Origin: Bacillota bacterium
Lineage (GTDB): Bacteria; Bacillota; Clostridia; Christensenellales; UBA1242
Length of the DNA stretch: 64,000 bases
Assembly (NCBI GenBank): GCA_009780065.1
Contig: WRAS01000001.1
Location: forward strand, 295,750 to 359,749
Direction of reading: 5' to 3'
The translations under genes and the position numbers were made by a program. Each line of letters starts with the position of its first letter. The stretch's first letter is position 1. Of the stretch, positions 21,354-31,700 are shown in pieces. The notes beneath the pieces were generated by a model, which did not search any database, was not told where the DNA came from, and worked only from the letters and a program-made list of their open reading frames with translations.

Positions 21354-23762
21354 ATGACTCCACTAAAGAAGAAACTGGGATGGATTGGATTATGTGTCGG
21401 CATATTTTGCGTTAACGTAATTGCGGTAACATCCGTATTCATATTGGCAAACCGCGGTCCCGTTGCGGGCGATCCTACGCCGCCTACCCCGCCGCCAAGT
21501 TTTCCATACCCAAATTATATGCAACATACTTTGCTAAATCTTGATGGAACAATTAACGGCCAGGTTGCGGCAAACATTTTGCGTGATTTGAATTCAACAA
21601 ATACGGCGGTTAATTACCGCGGTACAATTTTTAGATTAATGTCAACTTACGGAGTTCAATTTCCGGGACCAAATGCTGTTAGGCCTTTTGCATTATCAAC
21701 TAGTTTATGGCGTATCGTTGCTGTAGAAGGTAACAATCTGGTAATATATTCTACACATGGTTATAATGTATCATTTTTAAATGATATTCGTACTACGTTG
21801 AATAACGATTTCAATAGTTTACCTAATGAAATCAGAACCAATCCGCTGATAATCCCAACAGGGAATAGACCAGATGGTGGTGCAGGTATTGTGGGTGATA
21901 GACTTTGGCTACCATCGTTGACAGAACTAAATCAATGGTCGGTGGTAAACCAACGTCATGGGCGTTTTAGGCAGGGTGGTTGGAGTAGTCCTCCTATTTT
22001 TAATTTTTATTTTGCTGCTTGGTTACGTTCAGGAAACAGACATGTTATACACACAGGATCTAGCGTTACTACCCTTAACCCACACCAAATGACCCAAAGG
22101 CAAGCATTGCGGCCGGCAATGTTATTAAGTATTCCATTATTGCAACAGGCAGCACAAGGATATACAGAAAGAAACAGGTATCTCTTTGATGTTTCGATTG
22201 ATGGAAGTGTTTCTGTAAATGAAGATGTTAGATTGTTCATCAAGGAAAATATACTAGAGAGTCAAGTTGCTAGTTCTGGTCATGTACATTTGGATTGGAT
22301 ACCTTTCAGATTTTTTCCTAACTTGGGTGATAACACTACATCACAAGCACTTAGTCAAACTTATTTTTCAATAGGTTTAAACTTAAACAATGCAACTTTA
22401 CATACGGTTGCAGTAGATCAATATGTGCATTTTACTGGCATTCCAGATAATGCTCGTGTTTTTGATAACGTTACTTTGCTTGATGATTGGGAAAGAATAA
22501 ATACAAGCGGAAGATTTAATCAATTTTTAATACCAGCTACTGAGACGGTAAACGGAATATTTTTAGTTTCTAATTCCGGACCATTATTCGGGGGACAAAG
22601 CACTATTCACTCCGGGACACGAGTTGCTCTAGTGCACATATATCTCGACATGATTGAACTATTCCCTGAACTCTTTGCCTCTATTGAATTGCCGGCTAAT
22701 GATACAGGTTTTGCGATGGGTAATTTTACTGGAATCACGCGTGGCACAAACTTCTTCTCACCCATAGCACCAATAAACGGCACATTCACTTTTCAAATGA
22801 CCCTTGCACCAAGTCACAATCAATCCAACCCAACCATAACCCTTGCCCAAAACGGAACACTGGGCACACCAACCCGTGTTGGCGATGTGTTGACATTCAC
22901 GGTAACAAATGTGACCGGGCCAATAACAGAGGCAGACTGGACGGTCAGCGGTGTTAATCTGAACACATACAACGTTGCATCCCCAACAACAGATGCAATA
23001 GGTATCACATTCAGCGGTTCAAGTGTAGCAACAGTCCAACACGGAGGAAGTTTCACATTCACAATGACATTGACACCTGCCAACGCCGAATTGGTATTCA
23101 GTTTATCTCTTCTACGTCATGGTTCACTTAGTCAATCAAGAATAGGTAACGTAATTACATTTACCGTAAGCAACGTTTCTGGTCATATAACTCCGTCAGA
23201 TTACAACTTTGTACATGGAGGAACGGTTGTTACTGTCTCCACAGGTGGGTCTGGCGATGGCTGGACAATTCCAACAACGTCGACAAACATACCCGCACTT
23301 GGCGGTTTCACCTTCACACTAACCCTCGCTGCCAGCCACAGCCAATCCAATCCAATTGTATACCTCGCCCATGGTGCAGGTAATCACAATGTTATTCAAA
23401 CCAACCGTGCTGGGAATGTTATTACATTCACCGTCACAAATGTGACTATGAACATAAACCCATCCCACTTCAACGTTGCTAACGTTGTACAAAACACATA
23501 CAACGTCACTTCCGCCAACTCTGGCCTTGGGTTTACAATAACCCAATTATCTGCAACAACCGTGGAACACGGCGGACACTTCTCATTTGTATTAATCCTT
23601 GATGAAAACTTCTCTAACTCTAACCCAACCCTAACATTTACTGGCCCAGGTACCGCTGTAATACATGGATCTGGGTTGTCTCGTGCGATTACAGTAACTG
23701 GTGTTACTGGCGACATAATTGCATCCATGTTTGCAATCGGTGGGGTTGTGCAGAATCCTTGA
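21354..23762 (+). CDS. secreted repeat protein
   Basis: signal anchor; at least four FTFTMTL..SNPTITLA...VLTFTVTNVT repeats from about 22785 to 23755; SD CGGAGGG. Confidence 0.75.
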   Translation: MTPLKKKLGWIGLCVGIFCVNVIAVTSVFILANRGPVAGDPTPPTPPPSFPYPNYMQHTLLNLDGTINGQVAANILRDLNSTNTAVNYRGTIFRLMSTYGVQFPGPNAVRPFALSTSLWRIVAVEGNNLVIYSTHGYNVSFLNDIRTTLNNDFNSLPNEIRTNPLIIPTGNRPDGGAGIVGDRLWLPSLTELNQWSVVNQRHGRFRQGGWSSPPIFNFYFAAWLRSGNRHVIHTGSSVTTLNPHQMTQRQALRPAMLLSIPLLQQAAQGYTERNRYLFDVSIDGSVSVNEDVRLFIKENILESQVASSGHVHLDWIPFRFFPNLGDNTTSQALSQTYFSIGLNLNNATLHTVAVDQYVHFTGIPDNARVFDNVTLLDDWERINTSGRFNQFLIPATETVNGIFLVSNSGPLFGGQSTIHSGTRVALVHIYLDMIELFPELFASIELPANDTGFAMGNFTGITRGTNFFSPIAPINGTFTFQMTLAPSHNQSNPTITLAQNGTLGTPTRVGDVLTFTVTNVTGPITEADWTVSGVNLNTYNVASPTTDAIGITFSGSSVATVQHGGSFTFTMTLTPANAELVFSLSLLRHGSLSQSRIGNVITFTVSNVSGHITPSDYNFVHGGTVVTVSTGGSGDGWTIPTTSTNIPALGGFTFTLTLAASHSQSNPIVYLAHGAGNHNVIQTNRAGNVITFTVTNVTMNINPSHFNVANVVQNTYNVTSANSGLGFTITQLSATTVEHGGHFSFVLILDENFSNSNPTLTFTGPGTAVIHGSGLSRAITVTGVTGDIIASMFAIGGVVQNP

Positions 23763-23793
23763 AAAACTTTGCGGATTGTGATATAATTAAATG

Positions 23794-24114
23794 TTGGTTA
23801 GGCGATTGCACACGAAAGTGTGAGGAAAGTCCGAGCACCATATGGCAGAGTGCAAGTTAACGGCTTGTTATGGCAACATAAAGGAAAGTGGAACAGAAAA
23901 TTACCGCCCCCAAGGGCAAGGTTGAAAAGGCGAGGTAAGAGCTCACCGCGTCACAGGTGACTGTGGCGGCAATCCAAACCCCACTCGGTGCAAGGTTAGA
24001 GACCTGGGCTTAAACGTAGCCAGCGTGCCAGGTCCATACACCGCGCGAGTCTATTGGCGACAATAGACCAAGATAGATAATCGCCCTCGACAGAACTCGG
24101 CTTAACGACCAACC
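23794..24114 (+). ncRNA. rnpB: RNase P RNA (class A)
   Basis: GAGGAAAGTCCGAGCACC...ACAGAAAATTACCGCC...AAGGTGAAAAGG-like / GGTAAGAGCTCACCGCG...ACAGAACTCGGCTTA; promoter TTGAAA-17-TATAAT with +1 near 23794. Confidence 0.95.
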
Positions 24115-24120
24115 GTATCA

Positions 24121-24143
24121 AAATCCCGTAAGGGATTTTTTAT
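24121..24143 (+). terminator. rnpB terminator
   Basis: AAAATCCC-GTAA-GGGATTTTTT. Confidence 0.85.
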
Positions 24144-24331
24144 GGTTAAGTATATTTTTCCTTAATTCGCACGAATAAAGTGAGTATCGACCAATACGTA
24201 GCACGCCCCGCAAGGGGCGTGTCGCGTATAATTATATATTCCATATGTCGACACGAGTTTGCCGAGTATCGGCCAACCGTAATAAAAAGCCACAAGGGTT
24301 TTTTTTGTGTCATTAGGTCTATAATTCATGA

Positions 24332-26221
24332 ATGCAACTTGCAATTCTTTTTGGCGTATTTCTCGTGGTTGTCGCGCTATTTATGCATCACACACGGCGT
24401 GGGCGGTTTTCACGCACGATCCCCTCAACGTGTCAACTTCGCACACATGATGCTATTGCACGTATCAAAATTCCAATTGAATTCCGTAATCAATCGCATT
24501 ACGTCTTTAAAAAACTGATTCACGAAATAAAGATTTTCAATGCCATGCGCGTGGTTATGCCGCACACAGGGCGCAGTATCACAGAAAACCTAAAAATCCT
24601 AGGCAGGTTACATATAGACCCAAAGTGCAACATTCCCCTTGAGGATCCATACACACGCTTGTTTTATGCCTATTCGTCATTGACATTGCATCTGCGCGAA
24701 AAGGATTTTATAAGGCGGAGGCAATTGCTTAAAAACTCGCTTCCAATATTTGTTAATCAGTTATTTATAAAACAAATAATTAAAATAAATAAAATAATTA
24801 CCAAGCGATATTATCCATGTCCGCAACCGCTTTACAAACTGTTGGGTGGTGAATTTTTGTCACGCCAGTCAGAGTCGAATTATGAAATCAAGGTTGGCGG
24901 TGCAAAGGAGATTTTGAATACACAATTTTCTGATTCTTATATTTTGCAATATTATAAAGACATTCTTGTTAAAAGTTATGTTGACAAACATTTTCCTGTT
25001 AAATGTTTTGAATTGAAAACAAATAAAAAAACAAAGTTTATTTGGAAAACCAATATGGATAAATTGGAACTTAACATGTCTCAAACCGCGGACATTTTTT
25101 ATTATATATGTCACACATCCAAAAGAACGTTTGCGATTTATGTGCCGGATGTTAAAAAAATGTTCGGTACAAACATGACTTCGCGCAATCCGGATTTGGA
25201 AATTCACATAACAATCGGAACCGATGCAAAGATATATGTTGTCAATGGTACGTCCAAAGCCGAAGTACAATCCATAATTCAAAAACTCACGCTGGCTGAC
25301 TCACGTCTGGATTATCTTTTAAACGATACCGAAATCAATGCAAACAAAAGAATTCAAAATATTATCACCAAAATGCATAACGCAAAGTCAATAACAGGTG
25401 AGGGGTTGAGGAAAAAATATTTGGCCACTACAAAAATTATTCCGACGCTTTATCTACCGACTTTGACATATGTCGTAGAGAGTCAAGAGGACTTTTTCGC
25501 TATTATAGATAACTTCGATAATTATGAAAGATTAGCATCATTAAAGATTCAATTCAACATTATAATACTGTTCTCGTCTCAAAATCATGTCGTGCGCGAG
25601 ATTATTGCTGCGTTCACAAATACGCGCGAGGTCTATGACCTTATTAATCTGGGAATCTTTATGTTCTTTGTGGACAAGATGACAACGCATACACATGTCG
25701 TTAACTTTTTATCACATATGAATGCTGCACAAGAGGAATCAAAACGTTTCATAGGTTTGACCGCGCCAACCTCAAATCATAAAAAGATTATAGTGGCAAC
25801 GGATGAAAAAAATGGATCGCAAAATATTTTCGTTACCAGTTCGCTTAATAAATCCATGCCAACTAGTATCTTTATACCCATGGACATATCCAAATCGCAC
25901 GAAAAATCATTTTTCGCACTTCCGTCTGTTATAAAAAAACAATCTGGCGGGATAAAAATTACTTCGCAGAAAACTGGACATTCTTATATTCTCCAATTAC
26001 AAAAGGGTGTCAAAGTTTACACATCTTGCGGTCTGCCAATTGATACGCAAGAGTATCAGACGGATAAACTTATTTTTGTTATGGAAACGGTTCTGAAACC
26101 GTACGAGGAAAAAATCTTTGAAATTAAAAAATCAAAAGAAGACAGCAAAGAGGAAATTTCATGCAACAAGCACAAAATTTGCAAATCAGAAAAAAATAAA
26201 TTGCAACACAAAGGTGCCTAG
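24332..26221 (+). CDS. uncharacterised membrane-anchored protein (629 aa)
   Basis: long ORF, N-terminal TM, TATAAT 6 nt before ATG; only a short ETVLKPYEEKIFEI segment resembles large carbohydrate-active enzymes. Confidence 0.7.
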   Translation: MQLAILFGVFLVVVALFMHHTRRGRFSRTIPSTCQLRTHDAIARIKIPIEFRNQSHYVFKKLIHEIKIFNAMRVVMPHTGRSITENLKILGRLHIDPKCNIPLEDPYTRLFYAYSSLTLHLREKDFIRRRQLLKNSLPIFVNQLFIKQIIKINKIITKRYYPCPQPLYKLLGGEFLSRQSESNYEIKVGGAKEILNTQFSDSYILQYYKDILVKSYVDKHFPVKCFELKTNKKTKFIWKTNMDKLELNMSQTADIFYYICHTSKRTFAIYVPDVKKMFGTNMTSRNPDLEIHITIGTDAKIYVVNGTSKAEVQSIIQKLTLADSRLDYLLNDTEINANKRIQNIITKMHNAKSITGEGLRKKYLATTKIIPTLYLPTLTYVVESQEDFFAIIDNFDNYERLASLKIQFNIIILFSSQNHVVREIIAAFTNTREVYDLINLGIFMFFVDKMTTHTHVVNFLSHMNAAQEESKRFIGLTAPTSNHKKIIVATDEKNGSQNIFVTSSLNKSMPTSIFIPMDISKSHEKSFFALPSVIKKQSGGIKITSQKTGHSYILQLQKGVKVYTSCGLPIDTQEYQTDKLIFVMETVLKPYEEKIFEIKKSKEDSKEEISCNKHKICKSEKNKLQHKGA

Positions 26222-26261
26222 TGCTAAAGTATGTAAAGACTTATAAGGAGGATTTCAAAAA

Positions 26262-26810
26262 ATGAAAACAGAAAGCAGCAAAGGGGTTAAATTCGACCAA
26301 TCACAGACAAAGAAAAATCTGGAAACTGGTTTCAGTGGCGAGAGCCAAGCCCGTAATAAATATACATACTTTGCAAAGGTTGCCCAAAAAGAAGGTTATC
26401 CAGCAATCGCACGTGTGTTCGAGGAAACTGCAAACAACGAAAAAGAGCACGCAAAACTATGGTTCAAAACCTTAGGCGGTATTGGTGGTACATTGGAAAA
26501 TCTGTTGGCTGCGGCGGCAGGTGAAAACTATGAATGGACGGATATGTACGCGGAATTTGCAAAAACCGCAAGGGAAGAGGGATTTGATGACCTTGCAAAG
26601 CAATTTGACTTGGTTGGCGGGGTGGAAAAAGAACACGAGGCACGTTATCTAAATCTTGCAAAAATGTTAAAGGACGGTACATTGTTCAGGCGTAACGTTA
26701 TTACCCAGTGGGAATGCCTTAACTGTGGTCACCATGCAAAAGAAAAGGAAGCACCTCAATTGTGCCCAACATGCTTTCACCCACAAGGTTTTTTCACAGA
26801 AATTAAATAA
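26262..26810 (+). CDS. rbr: rubrerythrin
   Basis: ferritin-like EExxH motifs ([24 protein letters not shown]) and C-terminal rubredoxin-like [22 protein letters not shown]. Confidence 0.95.
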   Translation: MKTESSKGVKFDQSQTKKNLETGFSGESQARNKYTYFAKVAQKEGYPAIARVFEETANNEKEHAKLWFKTLGGIGGTLENLLAAAAGENYEWTDMYAEFAKTAREEGFDDLAKQFDLVGGVEKEHEARYLNLAKMLKDGTLFRRNVITQWECLNCGHHAKEKEAPQLCPTCFHPQGFFTEIK

Positions 26811-26924
26811 CCAAAGTTTGTTATAAAACTTATTACAATGTGTTTTTTAGGGTTCAGGTCAAACTAAAATTAAATATTTTGGCTTGACTTGACTTGTTGT
26901 ATGTGTTATTATACATGTGCTACA

Positions 26925-27000
26925 GGGCTGTAGCTCAGTTGGTTAGAGCACCGCTCTGATAAGGCGGTGGTCGGTGGTTCAAGTCCACTCAGCCCTACCA
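26925..27000 (+). tRNA. tRNA-Ile (GAT)
   Basis: GGGCTGTAGCTCAG..CTGATAAG..TCAGCCCTACCA. Confidence 0.96.
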
Positions 27001-27035
27001 CCTTTACCAAAAATGGTAAAGTACACAATTCGCCT

Positions 27036-27111
27036 GGGGTCTTAGCTCATCTGGTAGAGCGACTGCCTTGCACGCAGTAGGCGAGCGGTTCAAGTCCGCT
27101 AGACTCCACCA
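27036..27111 (+). tRNA. tRNA-Ala (TGC)
   Basis: GGGGTCTTAGCTCA..CTTGCACG..AGACTCCACCA; G3:U70 Ala identity pair. Confidence 0.96.
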
Positions 27112-27232
27112 TCGTCGTCAAAGTTCGAACCATGTTATCATCTTTGTTAATGGCATGGTCGGCTTTAGACGAATTAGAAAACAGAAAGCCGTGTCATTGT
27201 GATACGGCTTTTGGTTGTCCTATATATTTTTA

Positions 27233-28063
27233 TCAGTTTGTTATAGGCTTGTATTTTTCTATTAACTTGTGGAACTTTTCTGTATATCTTTTTATCTTCT
27301 CGGCATCTTTTTGGGGGTCTAACATATTGGGTGTTCCTTTGCCACTAATCATAATATACTTTTTGCCATCACCAGTCCATTCATGATATGTCACAAGTGA
27401 CCCACCGGAGACTTGTGGGTTCTGTGCAATAATTTGAGCATGCTCGTCCATAGTATGGAATTTAAAGCCAAAGTCAAGATGTTTTAAATTTGGCATAGTA
27501 CGATATATTGAAATATCATAATTTTCTATTTTTTTACCGCTGAACTCAAAACTCTCAATACCTAAATTACGAATTGGCTCAATATCAACAAGACTACTTG
27601 ACGACCAAACCATATCACCAAAAGCAAGATGTTTTAAGTTCGGTGCAGTTTGAACACCATTAAGTGAATTTAGTCGTGTGAAGTCGTAAAGTGCCATCCC
27701 CATAAGATTTTTGTTCTTTGACATATCCCAAAGTTTTGTAATGTGTTGATTATGATAAAAGTTTACAAACTCAATGTTGGGCAAAGTTCCCAGAAGTGAT
27801 AAATCTTGAACAGACTTATTTTTGAAAAACTCAACATTTTTTAACTTATGTCCATAGGTTTTAATAAAGTATTCAAACGTATTTTGATTAAGTCCCATTA
27901 TTTGAACGAAATCGGTGTTTTGGTATTCTGTTATTTTGTCGATATCTTGTGTTGTAATTTTACCACCACCAATATCGGCGCTTTCATTATACAAACGAAC
28001 AACTTTATTTTCTGTGTCTTCGGAAACAAATTTCATTAAGTTAGAAAACTCTTGATAGGTCAT
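27233..28063 (-). CDS. leucine-rich-repeat-like hypothetical protein
   Basis: 276-aa ORF with LRR-like periodicity (LKHLAFGDMVWS, LKHLDFGFKFH); TTGCTA-17-TATAAT-5-ATG. Confidence 0.65.
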   Translation of the reverse strand: MTYQEFSNLMKFVSEDTENKVVRLYNESADIGGGKITTQDIDKITEYQNTDFVQIMGLNQNTFEYFIKTYGHKLKNVEFFKNKSVQDLSLLGTLPNIEFVNFYHNQHITKLWDMSKNKNLMGMALYDFTRLNSLNGVQTAPNLKHLAFGDMVWSSSSLVDIEPIRNLGIESFEFSGKKIENYDISIYRTMPNLKHLDFGFKFHTMDEHAQIIAQNPQVSGGSLVTYHEWTGDGKKYIMISGKGTPNMLDPQKDAEKIKRYTEKFHKLIEKYKPITN

Positions 28064-28190
28064 ACTACATTATATCGATTTTTGTAACATCTAGCAATTC
28101 CATTTTAGTTTTAGATATATCTTAAGTCAATGCGAATCATGTGCAAATGGCGGTTCGATTCTTGTCCCCAATAGTCCACCACTATAGACT

Positions 28191-28219
28191 AAGTCGAACT
28201 CGATAAGTTCGACTTTTTT
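28191..28219 (+). terminator. intrinsic terminator
   Basis: AAGTCGAACTCGATAAGTTCGACTTTTTT. Confidence 0.75.
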
Positions 28220-28244
28220 CGTTTTACACAGATGGTGAATGAAT

Positions 28245-28751
28245 TCACTTCTTCTTGCTAACATATTCAACAGATTTTTTCAATAATTCCATCACCATTT
28301 CTTTATTCGTCCAACTTTGGCCGATGAGAATTGCCCACCAGTATGGACCCTTTGGAAACTTGGCGCGGTCAATCCTGTGAGATTTTGAGATGGTGGCGGC
28401 ATACTCATCAGTAATCCACACGATGAGCAGAACCCCAGCGTCCGTTCCGTATGCGAGCGCAAAGGTCTTATTCTTCCAGCGCAGCGAGTGCGGCATTTGT
28501 GGATCATCAGTTCTTTCTTTGATCGTGATGTCAATATCGCCCATGGTACGGGCCCAGTCCACTATATTTTGGCGTGTGATGGTAGACAGCGCCATGCCAT
28601 TTAAGGAGAGATCCGTTATGTACTCGCGAACATATTCACGGCTTTGGCGATTTTCGCCAGCTTTGATAAACACACCAAAGACGAGCCATGTCAGCACGAA
28701 CGCGCCTGCAAATGCACCGATTGCGATTAGAATATAGACAAATATCTCCAC
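28245..28751 (-). CDS. hypothetical membrane protein
   Basis: 168-aa ORF with N-terminal TM, immediately downstream of the 1355-aa surface protein. Confidence 0.65.
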   Translation of the reverse strand: MEIFVYILIAIGAFAGAFVLTWLVFGVFIKAGENRQSREYVREYITDLSLNGMALSTITRQNIVDWARTMGDIDITIKERTDDPQMPHSLRWKNKTFALAYGTDAGVLLIVWITDEYAATISKSHRIDRAKFPKGPYWWAILIGQSWTNKEMVMELLKKSVEYVSKKK

Positions 28752-31700
28752 TAACCCCTCCTTCTATTCCGTTCAATCAACACAAACAACAATCCCGCAA
28801 GCAGCCCGATTGCCCCGCCCGCCACTGCAGCAATATGCCAAAAACTTAAATCCATGCCGTTGTCATCCGGGATGAACGGTGCAGGGCGGGTTAAGTGAAA
28901 TACGTCGCCAAGAGAGAGGTATGATTCATTGTTTGTTGGCGGGTTGCCTAATGCACGAACTGAAAATATGTGGGTGCCGATTGCGAGACGTTCATCGTTT
29001 GGCGTGAATATAGTGATGCTCTGTCCGACAGTAGCGATGCGAACCCCGTTGAGATAAATTGCATAGCCTGATGACCCTGTGACACCTATCCACGTTAACT
29101 CATTCGCATTAGTGTCATAACTAACATTGATTGGTGCAGTAAGACGGTTAGGCAAGGTTGGCTCCGGTTCAGGCTCGTTCGGTAATTGTCCAGGCGGGTT
29201 GGTGTTGTTACCGATTTGGTGGACTAGGATATTGGAAACTGCAAGCATATTTTCGTTTGTGCCTAGAGCCTGGATTTGTATAGTGTAGTTCGCACTCATG
29301 AAATGTGCGATTGACAGACCGTTAATTCGTGCTGGAACAATTAACCACTCGACAAGTACTTCATCAATTTTGATAAGTATTTTATACTCATATGCGCCTG
29401 GGTAAGTGTCCCAGTTTAGAAAATGTGTTCCCGATACGCGAACAACAAATTCATTATTAATTGGCAACTCTATCTCAACGTAATGCGAAACCTCGCCGGG
29501 ATTGGAGTCATTCCACCATTGGCTCGTGCTTGTCGCAATAATTTCAATATCGTTGTTACCTACACCCAGCCAAGTTGCAAGAGCAGTCAAATTCACCGCA
29601 GTTATCGTGGTCGTCATGCGATATGTTCCGTTGACATAAATTCGATACCCTGTTGCGTTTGAAACGGTGTTCCACAAAATTGTGTCTGCTGCGATGATTG
29701 CGTTTGGCGTGCCAAGTTGCTGTGGGTTGATAATTTCAACGTCATCATCTGGCGGCTCGGTTGGCAGGTCTGGTAGCGGAGTTGAACCTGTCGTATTCTC
29801 GTTTTCATCATCAACAATAAACATTGCCCCATAACTTTGGTAACTGTGCCGCGCAGTCACATTGTCACCAACGGCACGAACTTGGACAATGAAACAGCCT
29901 TGTGGGATTTGATAGTTGGCAAGGTTGACAAAGTTGTAGCCTGGATGTACCAAGAGTACCGCCATGCCGTTGATATAAATTCTGTATCCGACCGAGTTAG
30001 AGACATGTGACCACCCAAACACAAGGTCGGTTAAAGTAACTGGGTTAGGTGTTGCCAGTTGCGGCAAGTTCATGTTCGGTGGCTCTAGAGGCGGCAAACC
30101 GGTTGGCGGCGGGTCTTGTGCTCCTTGCCCGTGAGATTGCCATACGGCAAATAACTCTAAATCATCACCAACCATAAATGCCGTTGGATTGGAGATAAGC
30201 GTTCCCCCAACAGTGGTCGAGAAACCCATCAACTGAAACCAAAAACCATTAGACTGTATCGGAATCAATGGATCCAGACCCGAAAGAGTGAACAAGTTTT
30301 GCACTCCGGCACTTGCGAACCCTTGTGTAAGTGCTGTGGACATCCCCACATTAAAATTCGTGTTAAAGTGAATTGTCAAATGAATCGGCCGCCATACGGC
30401 AAACAAAGTTACTGGCACAGTATTTCCGGTTGCAAGTGAAGGCACGCGAAGCGTTGCCGTAGGTGCATATTCTACGATACCAGCTTGCGCCTGTGCAAAG
30501 TTTGTGTTCCATCCCACAAAAGTGTTGTATTCATAATTCTGAGGCAGGAAGTCGCCAAGATTAATCTCCATTTGTGCATAACTAAACTGCATTTGCGGCG
30601 ACGGGGACTTATCAAGAGTTGACAATGAAAAGTCTAGTTGCAACCATGTGTCCGTCAATCTGCGCCACACCGCCCAAATTTCCGTGCTAGCATGCAACAG
30701 CGGCTGGTCAAATGTCGCACTTAACGGCCAAATAGGATTGTCTGATGCATCTGTGTGAATCAAACCGATTCGTGCGTTGTATTCACTGATAGCCCAGCCG
30801 ACATGCACAGCATCCGCTGTTGCGGGTAATTGTGCGAAGGCGAATGGCAGTTGGTTTCCCGTTCCGTTCGAATTTGTAACATACACACCGGGTCGCTTAA
30901 AATACCGAGTCACGGTTGGCCGTGTTACCAACATTCCATCACCACCGTGTATCGTCAAGGTCTGGGTAGGGTTGAATTGGTAAACGGCGAAAAGTGATAA
31001 TGGGACATTTGTATAAGTATTTGTAATTGCAATGCTTCCGCTGACATGAAAATCAACCACACCTTGGCTGGCATTTGCGCTTGATGATGTGAAACCTATA
31101 AATTCGATTCCACGGGTTGCCATCTCGGCAATCATTTCCTGTGTAAATATTTCATTAAACAAATCATTCACCATAATGTTGCCAACCTCGCGGAATTCGC
31201 GGATGGTGTCGACACCTGTGTGCAGGTTAAACAAAACACTCGCGGGCCTTATTGTGAGATTGTATTGTGCGAAGTCGAATGTCGGACGCAATGGATTATC
31301 CAGCGCAGGAACCCAATGTGCCCAATCGTCGCGGTTTGTTCCTGCAAGATTAATAGACTCATTGCGTACTTGATTCATTCGGTGTAATATTGTCACACCT
31401 TCATAATTTCCATTTGTAATAGTATAATTATTGTCAAAAAATAGGTTGTCGGAAGCAACACTTACGTGCGTCTCCGGATTACCTACCGACAATGTTGTTT
31501 GGGAACTTTGCAAAGAAAGAGTGTTCATAGTTCTCCCTGATGTTGCGCCGTTTCCGATAATCTGACCAAGTTGTGCATGTGTCAATGAACCACCAAGGCG
31601 TATTTCACCCATGTTGTAAAGGTTGCTATACAGTGTATTGCTGTTGATGTTATTCATCGAGGAGCCAAGTATTCCTCCAACACCCCTTGCTATGGCAATT

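Noticed and set aside
24180-24518. 112-aa ORF downstream of rnpB
   Set aside because: Runs through hairpins and out of frame over the start of the 24332 gene
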